The notes below the pieces were generated by a model. It saw only the letters and a program-made list of their open reading frames with translations, was not told the origin of the DNA and made no database searches. From Geobacteraceae bacterium (GTDB lineage Bacteria > Desulfobacterota > Desulfuromonadia > Desulfuromonadales > BM103), in the NCBI GenBank assembly GCA_024640545.1, contig JAHEEU010000001.1, forward strand, positions 1-53,162: 53,162 nucleotides of DNA, given 5' to 3'. How positions within the stretch are numbered: position 1 is the stretch's first letter; each line of letters opens with the position of its first letter. This document shows, one piece after another, positions 24,817 through 32,705 of the stretch. A program made the position numbers and the translations under genes.

Positions 24817-25410
24817 TCAACGTCCCCCTGTCCCACCTCCCCGGCAGAGTGCTGCGAGGTTGTCCCGGTGAGTCCAGAGCAGCAGAAGCGCCAGGGCAAA
24901 ACATGAAGCAATGGTGGCAAAAGGTCTGCCGAGCAGCAGGGCGGCCACGGGCACAAGCGGAAAAACGACGATGCCGCTGAGGTCGCGGTCCTTTGAAACC
25001 AGATAGATCGGCAGGCAGGCTGCCACTATGATCAGTGTCAGCACCGGATCGTAGACAATCAGGCCGCCGAGCGCGGTTGCAACGCCCTTGCCGCCCTTGA
25101 ACCTGAGCTGCGCCGGCCAGATATGTCCGCTAACCACGGCAAGCAGCACCAGGGCGAGCCCGGCTTCACGGCAGCCCCCCCATTCAGCCAGCAGCAGCGC
25201 CAAAGCCCCCTTGGCAAGGTCCCCGGCAAAGGTGAGCAGGAACCCTTTCCTGCCGAGACGACGGCCGACATTGGTCGCCCCGACACTCCTGCTGCCGCTG
25301 GCACGCACATCGTCACCCAGGAGAAATCTGACCAGGTAGTACCCTGTGGTCAGGCACCCCAGCGCATATCCCGTGACGATATACAATGTGTCTGCTGGCA
25401 GAAAGGACAT
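24817..25410 (-). CDS. plsY: PlsY-family glycerol-3-phosphate acyltransferase
   Basis: A 197-residue inner-membrane enzyme of the PlsY family, which transfers an acyl group from acyl-phosphate to glycerol 3-phosphate at the start of phospholipid synthesis. The three motifs are visible: SGSRSVGATNVGR (motif 1), GHIWP with FKGGKGVATALG (motif 2), and a late motif around LLLWTHRDN. Several hydrophobic segments fill the rest. The ATG at 25410 starts MSFLPADTLYIV; a longer frame to 25506 lacks support. It is placed in an apparently sigma-54-controlled unit with the GNAT-aminotransferase gene, unusual for a housekeeping plsY, so it may be a second, specialised copy. Confidence 0.88.
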   Translation of the reverse strand: MSFLPADTLYIVTGYALGCLTTGYYLVRFLLGDDVRASGSRSVGATNVGRRLGRKGFLLTFAGDLAKGALALLLAEWGGCREAGLALVLLAVVSGHIWPAQLRFKGGKGVATALGGLIVYDPVLTLIIVAACLPIYLVSKDRDLSGIVVFPLVPVAALLLGRPFATIASCFALALLLLWTHRDNLAALCRGGGTGGR

Positions 25411-25528
25411 GACCCTTAAACCCTTCTCAGTAAAGAAGCCCCCTTCCCTCATCACCCCGACAAAAGCCTTGGCGCCGGCAAACGGTGTCGCCCTTACGGT
25501 GGCCATCGTCAGTTTAATTTTTTTAATA

Positions 25529-25542
25529 GCAGGCTTTATGCC
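25529..25542 (-). promoter_or_regulatory. Candidate sigma-54 promoter of plsY
   Basis: Minus strand GGCATAAAGCCTGC has the GG-N10-GC arrangement of -24/-12 promoters (CGGCAT..CCTGCT). An A/T-rich tract follows. It is 119 bp before the plsY ATG and downstream of the gene for a sigma-54 activator. Match to the full consensus is moderate. Confidence 0.4.
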
Positions 25543-25630
25543 GATTTTGAGAAGGGGGAAAACAAGGCCGTTATTTCAAGCAGATAGGGAGGCTCGATGA
25601 TGGGTGGCGAAGGGGGTGATTGGCTCGCGG

Positions 25631-25668
25631 CCTGGCATTCCATGCTCATGCCCTGCAGAAAATGCCAG
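25631..25668 (-). promoter_or_regulatory. Candidate upstream activator site of the plsY unit
   Basis: An inverted repeat CCTGGCATT (25631-25639) / AATGCCAGG (25660-25668). It includes CTGCAGAAAATGCC, which repeats the CTGCAGAAAATGTC found upstream of the activator gene at 27269-27282. It lies about 90-125 bp upstream of the candidate sigma-54 promoter, a usual enhancer distance. Confidence 0.4.
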
Positions 25669-25750
25669 GCCGGACCCCTGGCTGACCCGGAAACCTTCCC
25701 CCGCAGAGGAGGGGGTGCTTTTACAGGTGAGCCGCAAGCCAGCCGGAGGG

Positions 25751-27250
25751 TTATTCACTCTCCTGAGGATAACCGGAGGACTGCAGGTATTTTTTGACCG
25801 TGCGCCGGTCCAGTTGGGTCCGGCGGGCAACTTCTTCGAGGTTTTGATGTTGCTTGTAGAGAAGTTCGCAGTAGGTTGACAGCAGCTGCTTCGCGGTGAG
25901 GCTGCCGGTATTGATAGCGTTCTGCAACTGTCCTTGCAGATTATCCGCTGCCGGCGAGGCGTAGAGATGCCCACTGTACTCGCGGGACAAGAGGATGCGC
26001 CGCACCGCCTGTTCCATCTCGCGGACATTTCCCGGCCAGGGGTAATGTTCGCCGAGATCCCGATGGAGGATCTCCCGGATAAGCGCCACCCACTCGGCAG
26101 AAGGTTCTCCGAGAGTGCGCGTAACGAGCAGCCCCAGCAAGGCGTCCATCTCCGCAGAATCTTCACCGAGCCTTTGGCGCAGCGGGGGGACCGTTATGAC
26201 GTCGGAACAGAGCCGGTAGTAAAAATCCTCCCTGAACGTTCCACGCTGCAGCAGCGTATCGAGCGGCTTGTTGGTTGCCGCAATCACGCGCCCGTTGAAT
26301 CGGCAGCTGGTGCGCTCCCCCAGAGGGGAGAAGGTCCTGTCCTGGAGCACCTGCAGCAGCTTGATCTGCACGGGGATCGAGGCATCACCGATCTCGTCGA
26401 GGAAGATCGCGCCATGTGGCGTACAGAGGGCGAAAACCCCGGGCTGGTCATCAATCGCCCCGGTAAAAGCGCCTTTCCTGTGGCCGAACAGCTCTGACTC
26501 GATCAGGGATTCAGGGAACTGCGACAGGTTGATGCCAATGAAGTTCCTGGTGAAGCTCTCGACAAAAGCGCCTTTTCTGAGGTCGAAAGGGATGAACCCA
26601 GAACGCCCGATTGCGGCAGCCGCGGCGCCCTTGCCGGACCCGGTTTCGCCGAGCAGCAGCGTCGAGAAATCCTCCATTCTGTTCCAGAGGCTTTTGTCGT
26701 AATCGCGGATATCGAAGGTGAAGACATTGTTCCACAGGTCACAACGCAGTTTCTCCATGCAGGGGCTCTGGCCGACCAGGTTGTAATGAATAAAGTAGAA
26801 GGCCCGTCGCAGCTGATAGAAGATCGCCAGGAAGCGGGTCGACTCGTCCTCGGTAAAACCCCGGCTGCAGAGCAGGCCGAGCACGTCTTTGGCGAAGTGA
26901 ACCGGACAGGGGCTGTCGCCGGTCTCGATCTGCTTGAGGATCAGGCGATCAAAGGCTTCCGTGAAGCGATAGTAGACATCGAACAGCAGGACCCCGTATA
27001 TCAACTGGCCATCTTCTTCAACGTACCTCCGCCAGTCGGCCTTACCGGACTTCTCCAGCTCCTTGATTCTCCTCAAGACCTTGAGGATAACCAGGTCGAT
27101 CGAGTGGCCGCCACTGGCATCGAGTTGACTGGCCGTCACGCGGCGTTCCATCTCCACACGCTTGGCGCTGAACGGGTTGGTGGCGCCGACTTCATTGATC
27201 AGGCGGAAGAAATCTCGATCAGAGGCATTTAAGCGCATGGGCTTGTTCAT
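25751..27250 (-). CDS. Sigma-54-dependent transcriptional activator
   Basis: A 499-residue enhancer-binding protein. The N-terminal 190 residues are an unrecognised, possibly sensory domain; no receiver domain with a phosphoacceptor Asp is seen. The AAA+ core has Walker A GETGSGKG (201-208), the sigma-54 contact motif GAFTGA (260-265) and Walker B AIFLDEIG (281-288). The C-terminus has a short Fis-like helix-turn-helix (LEEVARRTQLDRRTVKKYLQSSG). No Shine-Dalgarno is visible at either ATG (27250 or 27238), so the start is uncertain. It lies upstream of plsY and the GNAT-aminotransferase gene on the same strand and probably controls them. Confidence 0.9.
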   Translation of the reverse strand: MNKPMRLNASDRDFFRLINEVGATNPFSAKRVEMERRVTASQLDASGGHSIDLVILKVLRRIKELEKSGKADWRRYVEEDGQLIYGVLLFDVYYRFTEAFDRLILKQIETGDSPCPVHFAKDVLGLLCSRGFTEDESTRFLAIFYQLRRAFYFIHYNLVGQSPCMEKLRCDLWNNVFTFDIRDYDKSLWNRMEDFSTLLLGETGSGKGAAAAAIGRSGFIPFDLRKGAFVESFTRNFIGINLSQFPESLIESELFGHRKGAFTGAIDDQPGVFALCTPHGAIFLDEIGDASIPVQIKLLQVLQDRTFSPLGERTSCRFNGRVIAATNKPLDTLLQRGTFREDFYYRLCSDVITVPPLRQRLGEDSAEMDALLGLLVTRTLGEPSAEWVALIREILHRDLGEHYPWPGNVREMEQAVRRILLSREYSGHLYASPAADNLQGQLQNAINTGSLTAKQLLSTYCELLYKQHQNLEEVARRTQLDRRTVKKYLQSSGYPQESE

Positions 27251-27251
27251 A

Positions 27252-27281
27252 CAGAAAATGTATAGGGTCTGCAGAAAATGT
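27252..27281 (-). promoter_or_regulatory. Direct repeats in front of the sigma-54 activator gene
   Basis: CAGAAAATGT occurs at 27252-27261 and 27272-27281, exactly 20 bp apart. The second copy extends to CTGCAGAAAATGTC, matching 25653-25666. The position next to the ATG suggests autorepression by the activator. Confidence 0.45.
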
Positions 27282-27424
27282 CAAAAATTTTTGGCTAAGA
27301 GAGCCCGGAGGCGATTGCCGCTGAGCAAACGGCCTAAAAAATTCATTCGTCGCCCAATACCGGAGCCGACAGGGAAAACGTGATCACACGCCGCAAACTG
27401 CGGACCAAGGCTCCCCTGTGAGCG

Positions 27425-29158
27425 CTAACCGGTCAGCTTGCGCAGCATGGCCCGACCGACGAAGCGCACCTTGTCACCGAGCGGAAAACGCTTGAGCACG
27501 GTTTTGACCACGCCCCGGGTGAAACGGGTGCGCTTGGAGTAGTCGATGCGCACGTCGACGATCACCGGCTGCTTGCCGGCCGCCGCCGCGAGCGCAGCGG
27601 CGATGACCGCGTCGATCTGCCCGTTGTCGTCAAGCTTCAGGTAGGCCGCCCCCGTGGCCAGGGCCACGCCGTCGAGGCCGATTCTGCCGAGCACGGTGCA
27701 GGTCTTGCGGTTGTAGGGGATCTCCTGCCCCTGGGCGATCTGTGACAGCTCCCCGTCGTGGAAGACGAAGTAGACGACGCCAAGGTTCTCGGTGGCCGCG
27801 GTGAGAATTTCCATGCAGGTCATCAGGAAGCCGCCGTCGCCGACGATCCCGACCACCTGGTTGTGCGGGTTGGCCAGCTTGGCGCCGATCGCCGCGGGGA
27901 CCGCGTAGCCCATGCAGTTGAAGTCCGTCGGGCAGATCAGGTGCCGGGACCTGAGCACCGGAAACAGCTCGGCCGCCAGGTAGGTGTGGTTGCCGTCGTC
28001 GACCACGGTAATCGCATCGTCATCGAGCTGGCTGCGCAGCGCGGCAAAGAACAGCGCCGGGTTGACGCGCTCGTTGAGGTGCTCGCGCCACTCCTGCTGG
28101 TAGCCGGCCTTGTCCGCGGCAATCTGCTGCCGCAGGGGACCGACCTCGCTGTTCGGCCGGAGCCCGTCGCTCTCGAGGGCCGCGACCAGAGCGCTCAGGG
28201 CGCTGCCGGCATCCGCGGCGATGGCGACCGCGGCCGGGTAGTTCTGGTCGAACACCTCCGGGTTGATGTCGATATGGACCAGGTCGGCGGGGACCTCGAC
28301 ACCATAGCTGCCGGTGGGAATTTCGCTGAAACGGGTGCCGACCGCGAGCAGGCAGTCGCAACCGGCAAAGGCGTTTTCCGCCGCCGGCACCGAGTGCCGA
28401 CCGAACCCCATCCCCGTATGCAGCGGGTGATCGGCCGGGAAGACGCTCAAGCCCTGCAGGGTCGTGGCCACCGGGGCCTCGAGCAGTTCGGCCAGGCGCG
28501 TGGCGAGGCCGGTGCAGTCCCTGGCCCCCCAGCCGAGAAAGAGCCCCGGCCGCTGCGCCCGGCGCAGCATTTCGACCGCCTGACGGACCAGGCCGGGATC
28601 GGCCTGCGGCACCTGGCCGTCGTCGCTAAAGGTTGGCAGCTCTGCGACCTCGCCACGGAAGATCTGCACTTCGTAGGGGATCTCGACAAAGACCGGTCCC
28701 GGCTCACCGGCGACGGCAAGCCGGTAGGCCTCGAAGAGGGTCGGCACCACCTCCCGGTGGCTTGTCACCAGAAAGGAGCGCTTGGTCACGTTCTCCATCA
28801 GGCGTTGCTGGTCCCATTGGTGCAGCTGGTAGGCTCTGCCACTGCTGCGGTTCACCCCGCCGGCAATGATCAGCATCGGGATGCCGTCGAGGAACGCCTC
28901 GCCGATGCCGCTCAAGGCGTGGGTCACGCCAGCGGCCGGAACGATCACCAGGGTGCCGATCCCTGCCGAAGTCCGGCTCACGGCATCGGCCATGAACGCC
29001 GCGCCGCATTCGTGGGTGACCAGGATCGGGCTGATCTTATGCGACTTGTGCAGTTCATCGTAAAGCTCGGTGACGTGCACGCCGGGGATGCCGAAGGTGT
29101 GGGTGACCGGCAGCTGCTCAAGAGCATGGACCGCCAGCTGCGCACCGGTTTTCATCAT
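27425..29158 (-). CDS. Thiamine diphosphate-dependent enzyme (acetolactate synthase-like)
   Basis: A 577-residue enzyme of the pyruvate oxidase/acetolactate synthase superfamily. Catalytic Glu50 is in LVTHECGAAFMADA; the TPP motif GDGGFLMTCMEILTAATENL is near residue 440. The N-terminal PYR, middle and C-terminal PP domains are all present. The C-terminal tail is rich in basic residues. Substrate could be a 2-oxoacid or an acyl-CoA, as in oxalyl-CoA decarboxylase-like or benzoylformate decarboxylase-like enzymes; I cannot choose. GGAGG lies six bases before the ATG at 29158, which overlaps the stop codon of the upstream flavoprotein gene (ATGA). A coupled reaction with the flavoprotein is likely. 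Confidence 0.85.
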   Translation of the reverse strand: MMKTGAQLAVHALEQLPVTHTFGIPGVHVTELYDELHKSHKISPILVTHECGAAFMADAVSRTSAGIGTLVIVPAAGVTHALSGIGEAFLDGIPMLIIAGGVNRSSGRAYQLHQWDQQRLMENVTKRSFLVTSHREVVPTLFEAYRLAVAGEPGPVFVEIPYEVQIFRGEVAELPTFSDDGQVPQADPGLVRQAVEMLRRAQRPGLFLGWGARDCTGLATRLAELLEAPVATTLQGLSVFPADHPLHTGMGFGRHSVPAAENAFAGCDCLLAVGTRFSEIPTGSYGVEVPADLVHIDINPEVFDQNYPAAVAIAADAGSALSALVAALESDGLRPNSEVGPLRQQIAADKAGYQQEWREHLNERVNPALFFAALRSQLDDDAITVVDDGNHTYLAAELFPVLRSRHLICPTDFNCMGYAVPAAIGAKLANPHNQVVGIVGDGGFLMTCMEILTAATENLGVVYFVFHDGELSQIAQGQEIPYNRKTCTVLGRIGLDGVALATGAAYLKLDDNGQIDAVIAAALAAAAGKQPVIVDVRIDYSKRTRFTRGVVKTVLKRFPLGDKVRFVGRAMLRKLTG

Positions 29159-30771
29159 AAGGAGCCTCCATGAATGGCCCGGCCGGCGATGCGGCCGGTC
29201 AATATGCAGCCGCCGAGGAAGGTCCCCTCGAGGGCGCCGCGTCCGTGCATGCCGCCGCCGCCGAAACCGGCGGTCTCCCCCGCCGCGAACAGGCCGGGGA
29301 TCGGTTCGCCGGACTGGTCGAGGACCCGGCAGGCGAGGTCGGTCTGCAGACCGCCGAGGCTTTTGCGGCTGAGGATGTGCTCGCGGATGGCAATCAGCGG
29401 TCCGGCCTTGGGGTCATTGATCTTCTGGAACTTGCAGGTGCGCATGCGGTCACCGCGGTAGGTACGGAAATTGGCTATGCGGCGCAGCTGGTCATCGGTG
29501 AAAAACCGTTCGCCACGCTCAATCTGGGCATCGTAGGCCCGCACCTCCGCCTGGAGCAGGTCGGCATCGACCTGAAATTCGCTGTCCAGCCCGTTCATCG
29601 CCTCGACCAGAAGGGGCAGGTCAGCGGCGGTCACCACGTCCTGCGCGTCACGGATCAGGGTGCGAACCAGTTCGCGATTACCGAACAGCAGATCGAGGAC
29701 CAGGCGCAGCCTGTTGCGGTCACGAAAAGCCGTCATGTAGTCACAGCCGGAAACGGCCAGCTCGCGGATGGCAATCTTCCAGTTCATGACCTGCCAGGAA
29801 TACTGGCCAGGCTGCCGGCAGATCTGTTCGACCAGGTAGCGCGTGTCGGTATAGCCGACCAGCGGCGGCGGACCGATCCTGCGGCCGTGGGCATTGAGCC
29901 ACAGGGCGGAACGCGGCGGCACCAGGCTCAAACCTTTGGTCTCCTCCGCGGGATGCCGGATACCGGCGGCATAGTGCCATTGCTTGTCAAGATGGGTGAG
30001 CTGCCCGCCGAGCTGAGCCGCGGCCTGGTGCAGCAGCCCATCGGCATAGCGGTGGGAGCCGTTGAGAAGGGTCTTCGGCGGCGCCCCCCAGGGCTGGTAC
30101 CAGTGCCTGCGCACCAGGCTCAGGTCGCCGCCGCAGATTCCTCCGGAGGTGAGCAGTACGGCATTGGCGCGGGCGGAGAATGCGGTGTCACTGGCTTCGA
30201 GCTGTCCGCTGCAGCCACACAGCTTGCCGCCATTCTGCAGGAGGTTCTCGACCCGGTGACCGAAGAGGATTTGCAGCCTGGCCCGGTTCGGGTGGGCATC
30301 GAGATGCTGCAGCAGGGCTTCCATGAGCCCCTTGCCCGTGCCCCAGGCGATGTGCCAGCGCGGCACCGAGTTGCCTGGTTCGAACATGCCCCGTTCCGGC
30401 CAGTTCACCACCGGCAGGAAGGTGACGGAACGTGCCGAGAGCCACTCGTAGATCATTTCGATGGAGCGGCCGGCATACTGTTCCGCCCAGCGTTTCGGCC
30501 ACAGGTCCTGTTCCCCGAAGTGAGCAACCCGCAGCCAGTCGGCCAGAGCCAGTTCCGGGCTGTCGGCAATCTTCGCGCGGCGCTGCAGAGGGGTATCGAC
30601 CAGCATCACCCCGCCGAAGGATTCACGGGCCAGCCCCCCCAGTTTCTGCGCTTCGTCGCGCTCGAGCAGCAGGACGCGAAGGTTGCGGTCGAGCAGTTCG
30701 AAGGCGGCGGCAATTCCGGCCAGGCCGCCGCCGACGATCACCACATCACTCTGGTAGGTCAGGTCTGGCAC
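29155..30771 (-). CDS. FAD-binding dehydrogenase (3-ketosteroid dehydrogenase/fumarate reductase-like flavoprotein)
   Basis: A 538-residue flavoprotein. The N-terminal Rossmann motif VVIVGGGLAGIAAAFELL binds FAD, followed by ERDEAQKLGGLARESFGG. The C-terminus has AGETAGFGGGGMHGRGALEGTFLGGC, the closing signature of the COG3573-type FAD-binding dehydrogenases. It lacks a signal peptide. The start is taken as the GTG at 30771 with GGGAG five bases before it; upstream ATGs at 30792 and 30786 are possible. The stop overlaps the TPP-enzyme start. It is divergent from the aldehyde dehydrogenase gene, with a 137-bp shared intergenic region. The electron acceptor and substrate are unknown. Confidence 0.85.
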   Translation of the reverse strand: MPDLTYQSDVVIVGGGLAGIAAAFELLDRNLRVLLLERDEAQKLGGLARESFGGVMLVDTPLQRRAKIADSPELALADWLRVAHFGEQDLWPKRWAEQYAGRSIEMIYEWLSARSVTFLPVVNWPERGMFEPGNSVPRWHIAWGTGKGLMEALLQHLDAHPNRARLQILFGHRVENLLQNGGKLCGCSGQLEASDTAFSARANAVLLTSGGICGGDLSLVRRHWYQPWGAPPKTLLNGSHRYADGLLHQAAAQLGGQLTHLDKQWHYAAGIRHPAEETKGLSLVPPRSALWLNAHGRRIGPPPLVGYTDTRYLVEQICRQPGQYSWQVMNWKIAIRELAVSGCDYMTAFRDRNRLRLVLDLLFGNRELVRTLIRDAQDVVTAADLPLLVEAMNGLDSEFQVDADLLQAEVRAYDAQIERGERFFTDDQLRRIANFRTYRGDRMRTCKFQKINDPKAGPLIAIREHILSRKSLGGLQTDLACRVLDQSGEPIPGLFAAGETAGFGGGGMHGRGALEGTFLGGCILTGRIAGRAIHGGSL

Positions 30772-30908
30772 ACCGACTCCCTGCATGAACATACGGATTT
30801 CATTTGGAAAAACCGTGAAAAAGTCTATCATATCCTTAATTGGGCAAAAACCGAAATCGCTGACCTCCGGCTCTGGAAGGCCGTCACGGGAGGACTGGAG
30901 CACCGAAC

Positions 30909-32285
30909 ATGCATGACATTGCGGCGCAGATAACACGACAGCGGGTTTTCTTCTGGTCTGGCAAAACCCATAAAGTCACGTTCAGAATCGATGCGCTGCA
31001 GAAACTCAAGCGGGCGATCGTCGCCAACGAGCAGAAGATCTGCGCCGCACTGGCCGAAGATCTCGGCAAACCGGAGCTGGAAGCCTTCGTCTCCGAAATC
31101 GCCCTGGTGACCAGGGAGATCGATTTCATCTGCCGCAATCTGCGCCGCTGGGCCAAGCCTCAGCGGGTCAGGACTTCACTGCTCAACGCCCCCGCCAGGG
31201 GTTCGGTGCGTTGCGAGCCCTTGGGGGTCGCCCTGATCATCGGCCCCTGGAACTACCCCTTCCAGCTGCTGATCAGTCCCCTGGCAGGCGCTCTGGCCGC
31301 CGGCAACTGTGCCCTGCTCAAACCCTCCGAGCTGACCGTGCACACCGCCGCAGTTGTCAGCCGGATCATTGCCGAGACCTTTGTCCCCGAACATGTCTGC
31401 GTGATGCAGGGCGGTCCCGAGCTGGGGCAGGCTCTGCTCAATGAGCAGTTCGACATCGTCTTCTTCACCGGCAGCACCAGGGTAGGCAAGCTGGTGATGC
31501 AGGCGGCGGCGCGGCACCTGACTCCAGTCATCCTGGAGCTGGGCGGCAAGAGCCCGGCGATCGTCGATGCCGATGCCGACCTGGACATGGCCGCGCGGCG
31601 CATCGTTTGGGGAAAGTTTTTCAACGCCGGGCAAACCTGCGTTGCCCCCGATTACCTGCTGGTGCACGACAAGGTCAAACAGGCGCTGCTCGATCGGATG
31701 ACGGCCCGCATCAGCGAATGCTACGGGCCTGACCCGCAGCAGAGCCCGGACTATGCCCGGATTATCAACACGGCGCATTTCGATCGACTGGCGGGATACC
31801 TGGCCGACGGGACGATCGTTGCCGGCGGCGGCATGGACCGTGACGCCCGCTATCTGGCACCGACCATACTCGACGGGGTGTCCTGGGAGTCGTCGCTCAT
31901 GCAGGAGGAGATCTTTGGGCCGATTCTCCCGGTTCTCGGCTTTAACGACCATGACGATGTCCTGGAGCTGACCAGTCGACGCCCCACCCCGCTGGCGCTG
32001 TACTACTTCTCCCAGGACGCCGAAAAGCAGCGCCGGGTCATGAACGCGGGTGCTTTCGGCGGCGGTTGTGTCAACGACACCGTCATCCACTTGACCGAGC
32101 ATCACCTGCCTTTCGGCGGGGTCGGCTCGAGCGGGCAGGGCCGCTATCATGGCCGGGCCAGTTTCGAGGCGTTCTCCCATTGCAAGAGCGTACTCAAGCG
32201 CGGGACCTGGCTGGACCTGCCGTTGCGCTACCCGCCTTACGCCGGCAAGCTGAACTGGCTCAAGGCGCTCTTCCGATGGCTTTAA
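30909..32285 (+). CDS. Aldehyde dehydrogenase, class 3-like
   Basis: A 458-residue NAD(P)-dependent aldehyde dehydrogenase of the short class 3 / fatty aldehyde type, lacking the N-terminal extension of the 500-residue enzymes. Key residues are N114 in IGPWNYPFQL, K138 in LLKPSE, E210 in LELGGKSP and the nucleophile C244 in GQTCVAPDY. The C-terminus is hydrophobic and basic (LPLRYPPYAGKLNWLKALFRWL-like), as in membrane-associated fatty aldehyde dehydrogenases. A GGGAGG is 18 bases before the ATG and GGAG is closer. Divergent from the flavoprotein/TPP-enzyme operon, it may act on an aldehyde from that pathway. Confidence 0.9.
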   Translation: MHDIAAQITRQRVFFWSGKTHKVTFRIDALQKLKRAIVANEQKICAALAEDLGKPELEAFVSEIALVTREIDFICRNLRRWAKPQRVRTSLLNAPARGSVRCEPLGVALIIGPWNYPFQLLISPLAGALAAGNCALLKPSELTVHTAAVVSRIIAETFVPEHVCVMQGGPELGQALLNEQFDIVFFTGSTRVGKLVMQAAARHLTPVILELGGKSPAIVDADADLDMAARRIVWGKFFNAGQTCVAPDYLLVHDKVKQALLDRMTARISECYGPDPQQSPDYARIINTAHFDRLAGYLADGTIVAGGGMDRDARYLAPTILDGVSWESSLMQEEIFGPILPVLGFNDHDDVLELTSRRPTPLALYYFSQDAEKQRRVMNAGAFGGGCVNDTVIHLTEHHLPFGGVGSSGQGRYHGRASFEAFSHCKSVLKRGTWLDLPLRYPPYAGKLNWLKALFRWL

Positions 32286-32705
32286 CAACTGGAGAGTGAG
32301 AAGGCCGGGATGTGAGCATACAAAAACATATTCACAAGTTATAAATATTTTTTTGGCTTTGACTTTCGGATTGTCTTTAATGACCTCTTAGCGTCTTTGC
32401 GTTAAAAAATGTGTTTTTGATCTTGGTATTCACATCTTGGCGGTTAACCTTTCTTTATGGTTACTTTTCTTTCGTCGAGACGTAGAAAAGTAACCCGCCC
32501 GCCGGGCGGAACCGGCCTTTCGTCTGTTCGGTCTTGATATTCCAGGGGCTATCCTTGCCAACTGAATTTCTCTTGGGAGAACTTCAAGTTCAGCACCCAG
32601 TGCCGTGTCAGACCGGGGACAGTCCCCTAAAATGACAGAAAAGGGGCTGCCAACGCTTTGTCCATTAAAGCTGACACTTCAACGGGCACTCTAGGGGAGG
32701 AGAAC
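32286..32705. other. Gene-free region with dispersed repeats
   Basis: 420 bp without a gene. It holds the inverted copy of the 74-bp repeat at 32379-32452 and a REP-like element CCGGGGACAGTCCCC with neighbouring ACAGAAAAG at about 32614-32645, related to the element near 981. Beyond these I see only A/T-rich filler; the promoter of the Ldh2-family gene is not evident. Confidence 0.4.
32379..32452 (-). repeat. 74-bp dispersed repeat, copy 2 (inverted)
   Basis: Reverse complement of 17023-17096 with about three mismatches. The two copies are 15.3 kb apart in opposite orientation, so recombination between them could invert the interval. Confidence 0.75.

Noticed and set aside
29170-30933. 587-codon plus-strand frame opposite the flavoprotein gene
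   Set aside because: Mirror of a gene with clear FAD motifs; composition is a Gly/Gln/Val-rich shadow. The same applies to 4049-5794, 46748-48169 and 48279-49817.
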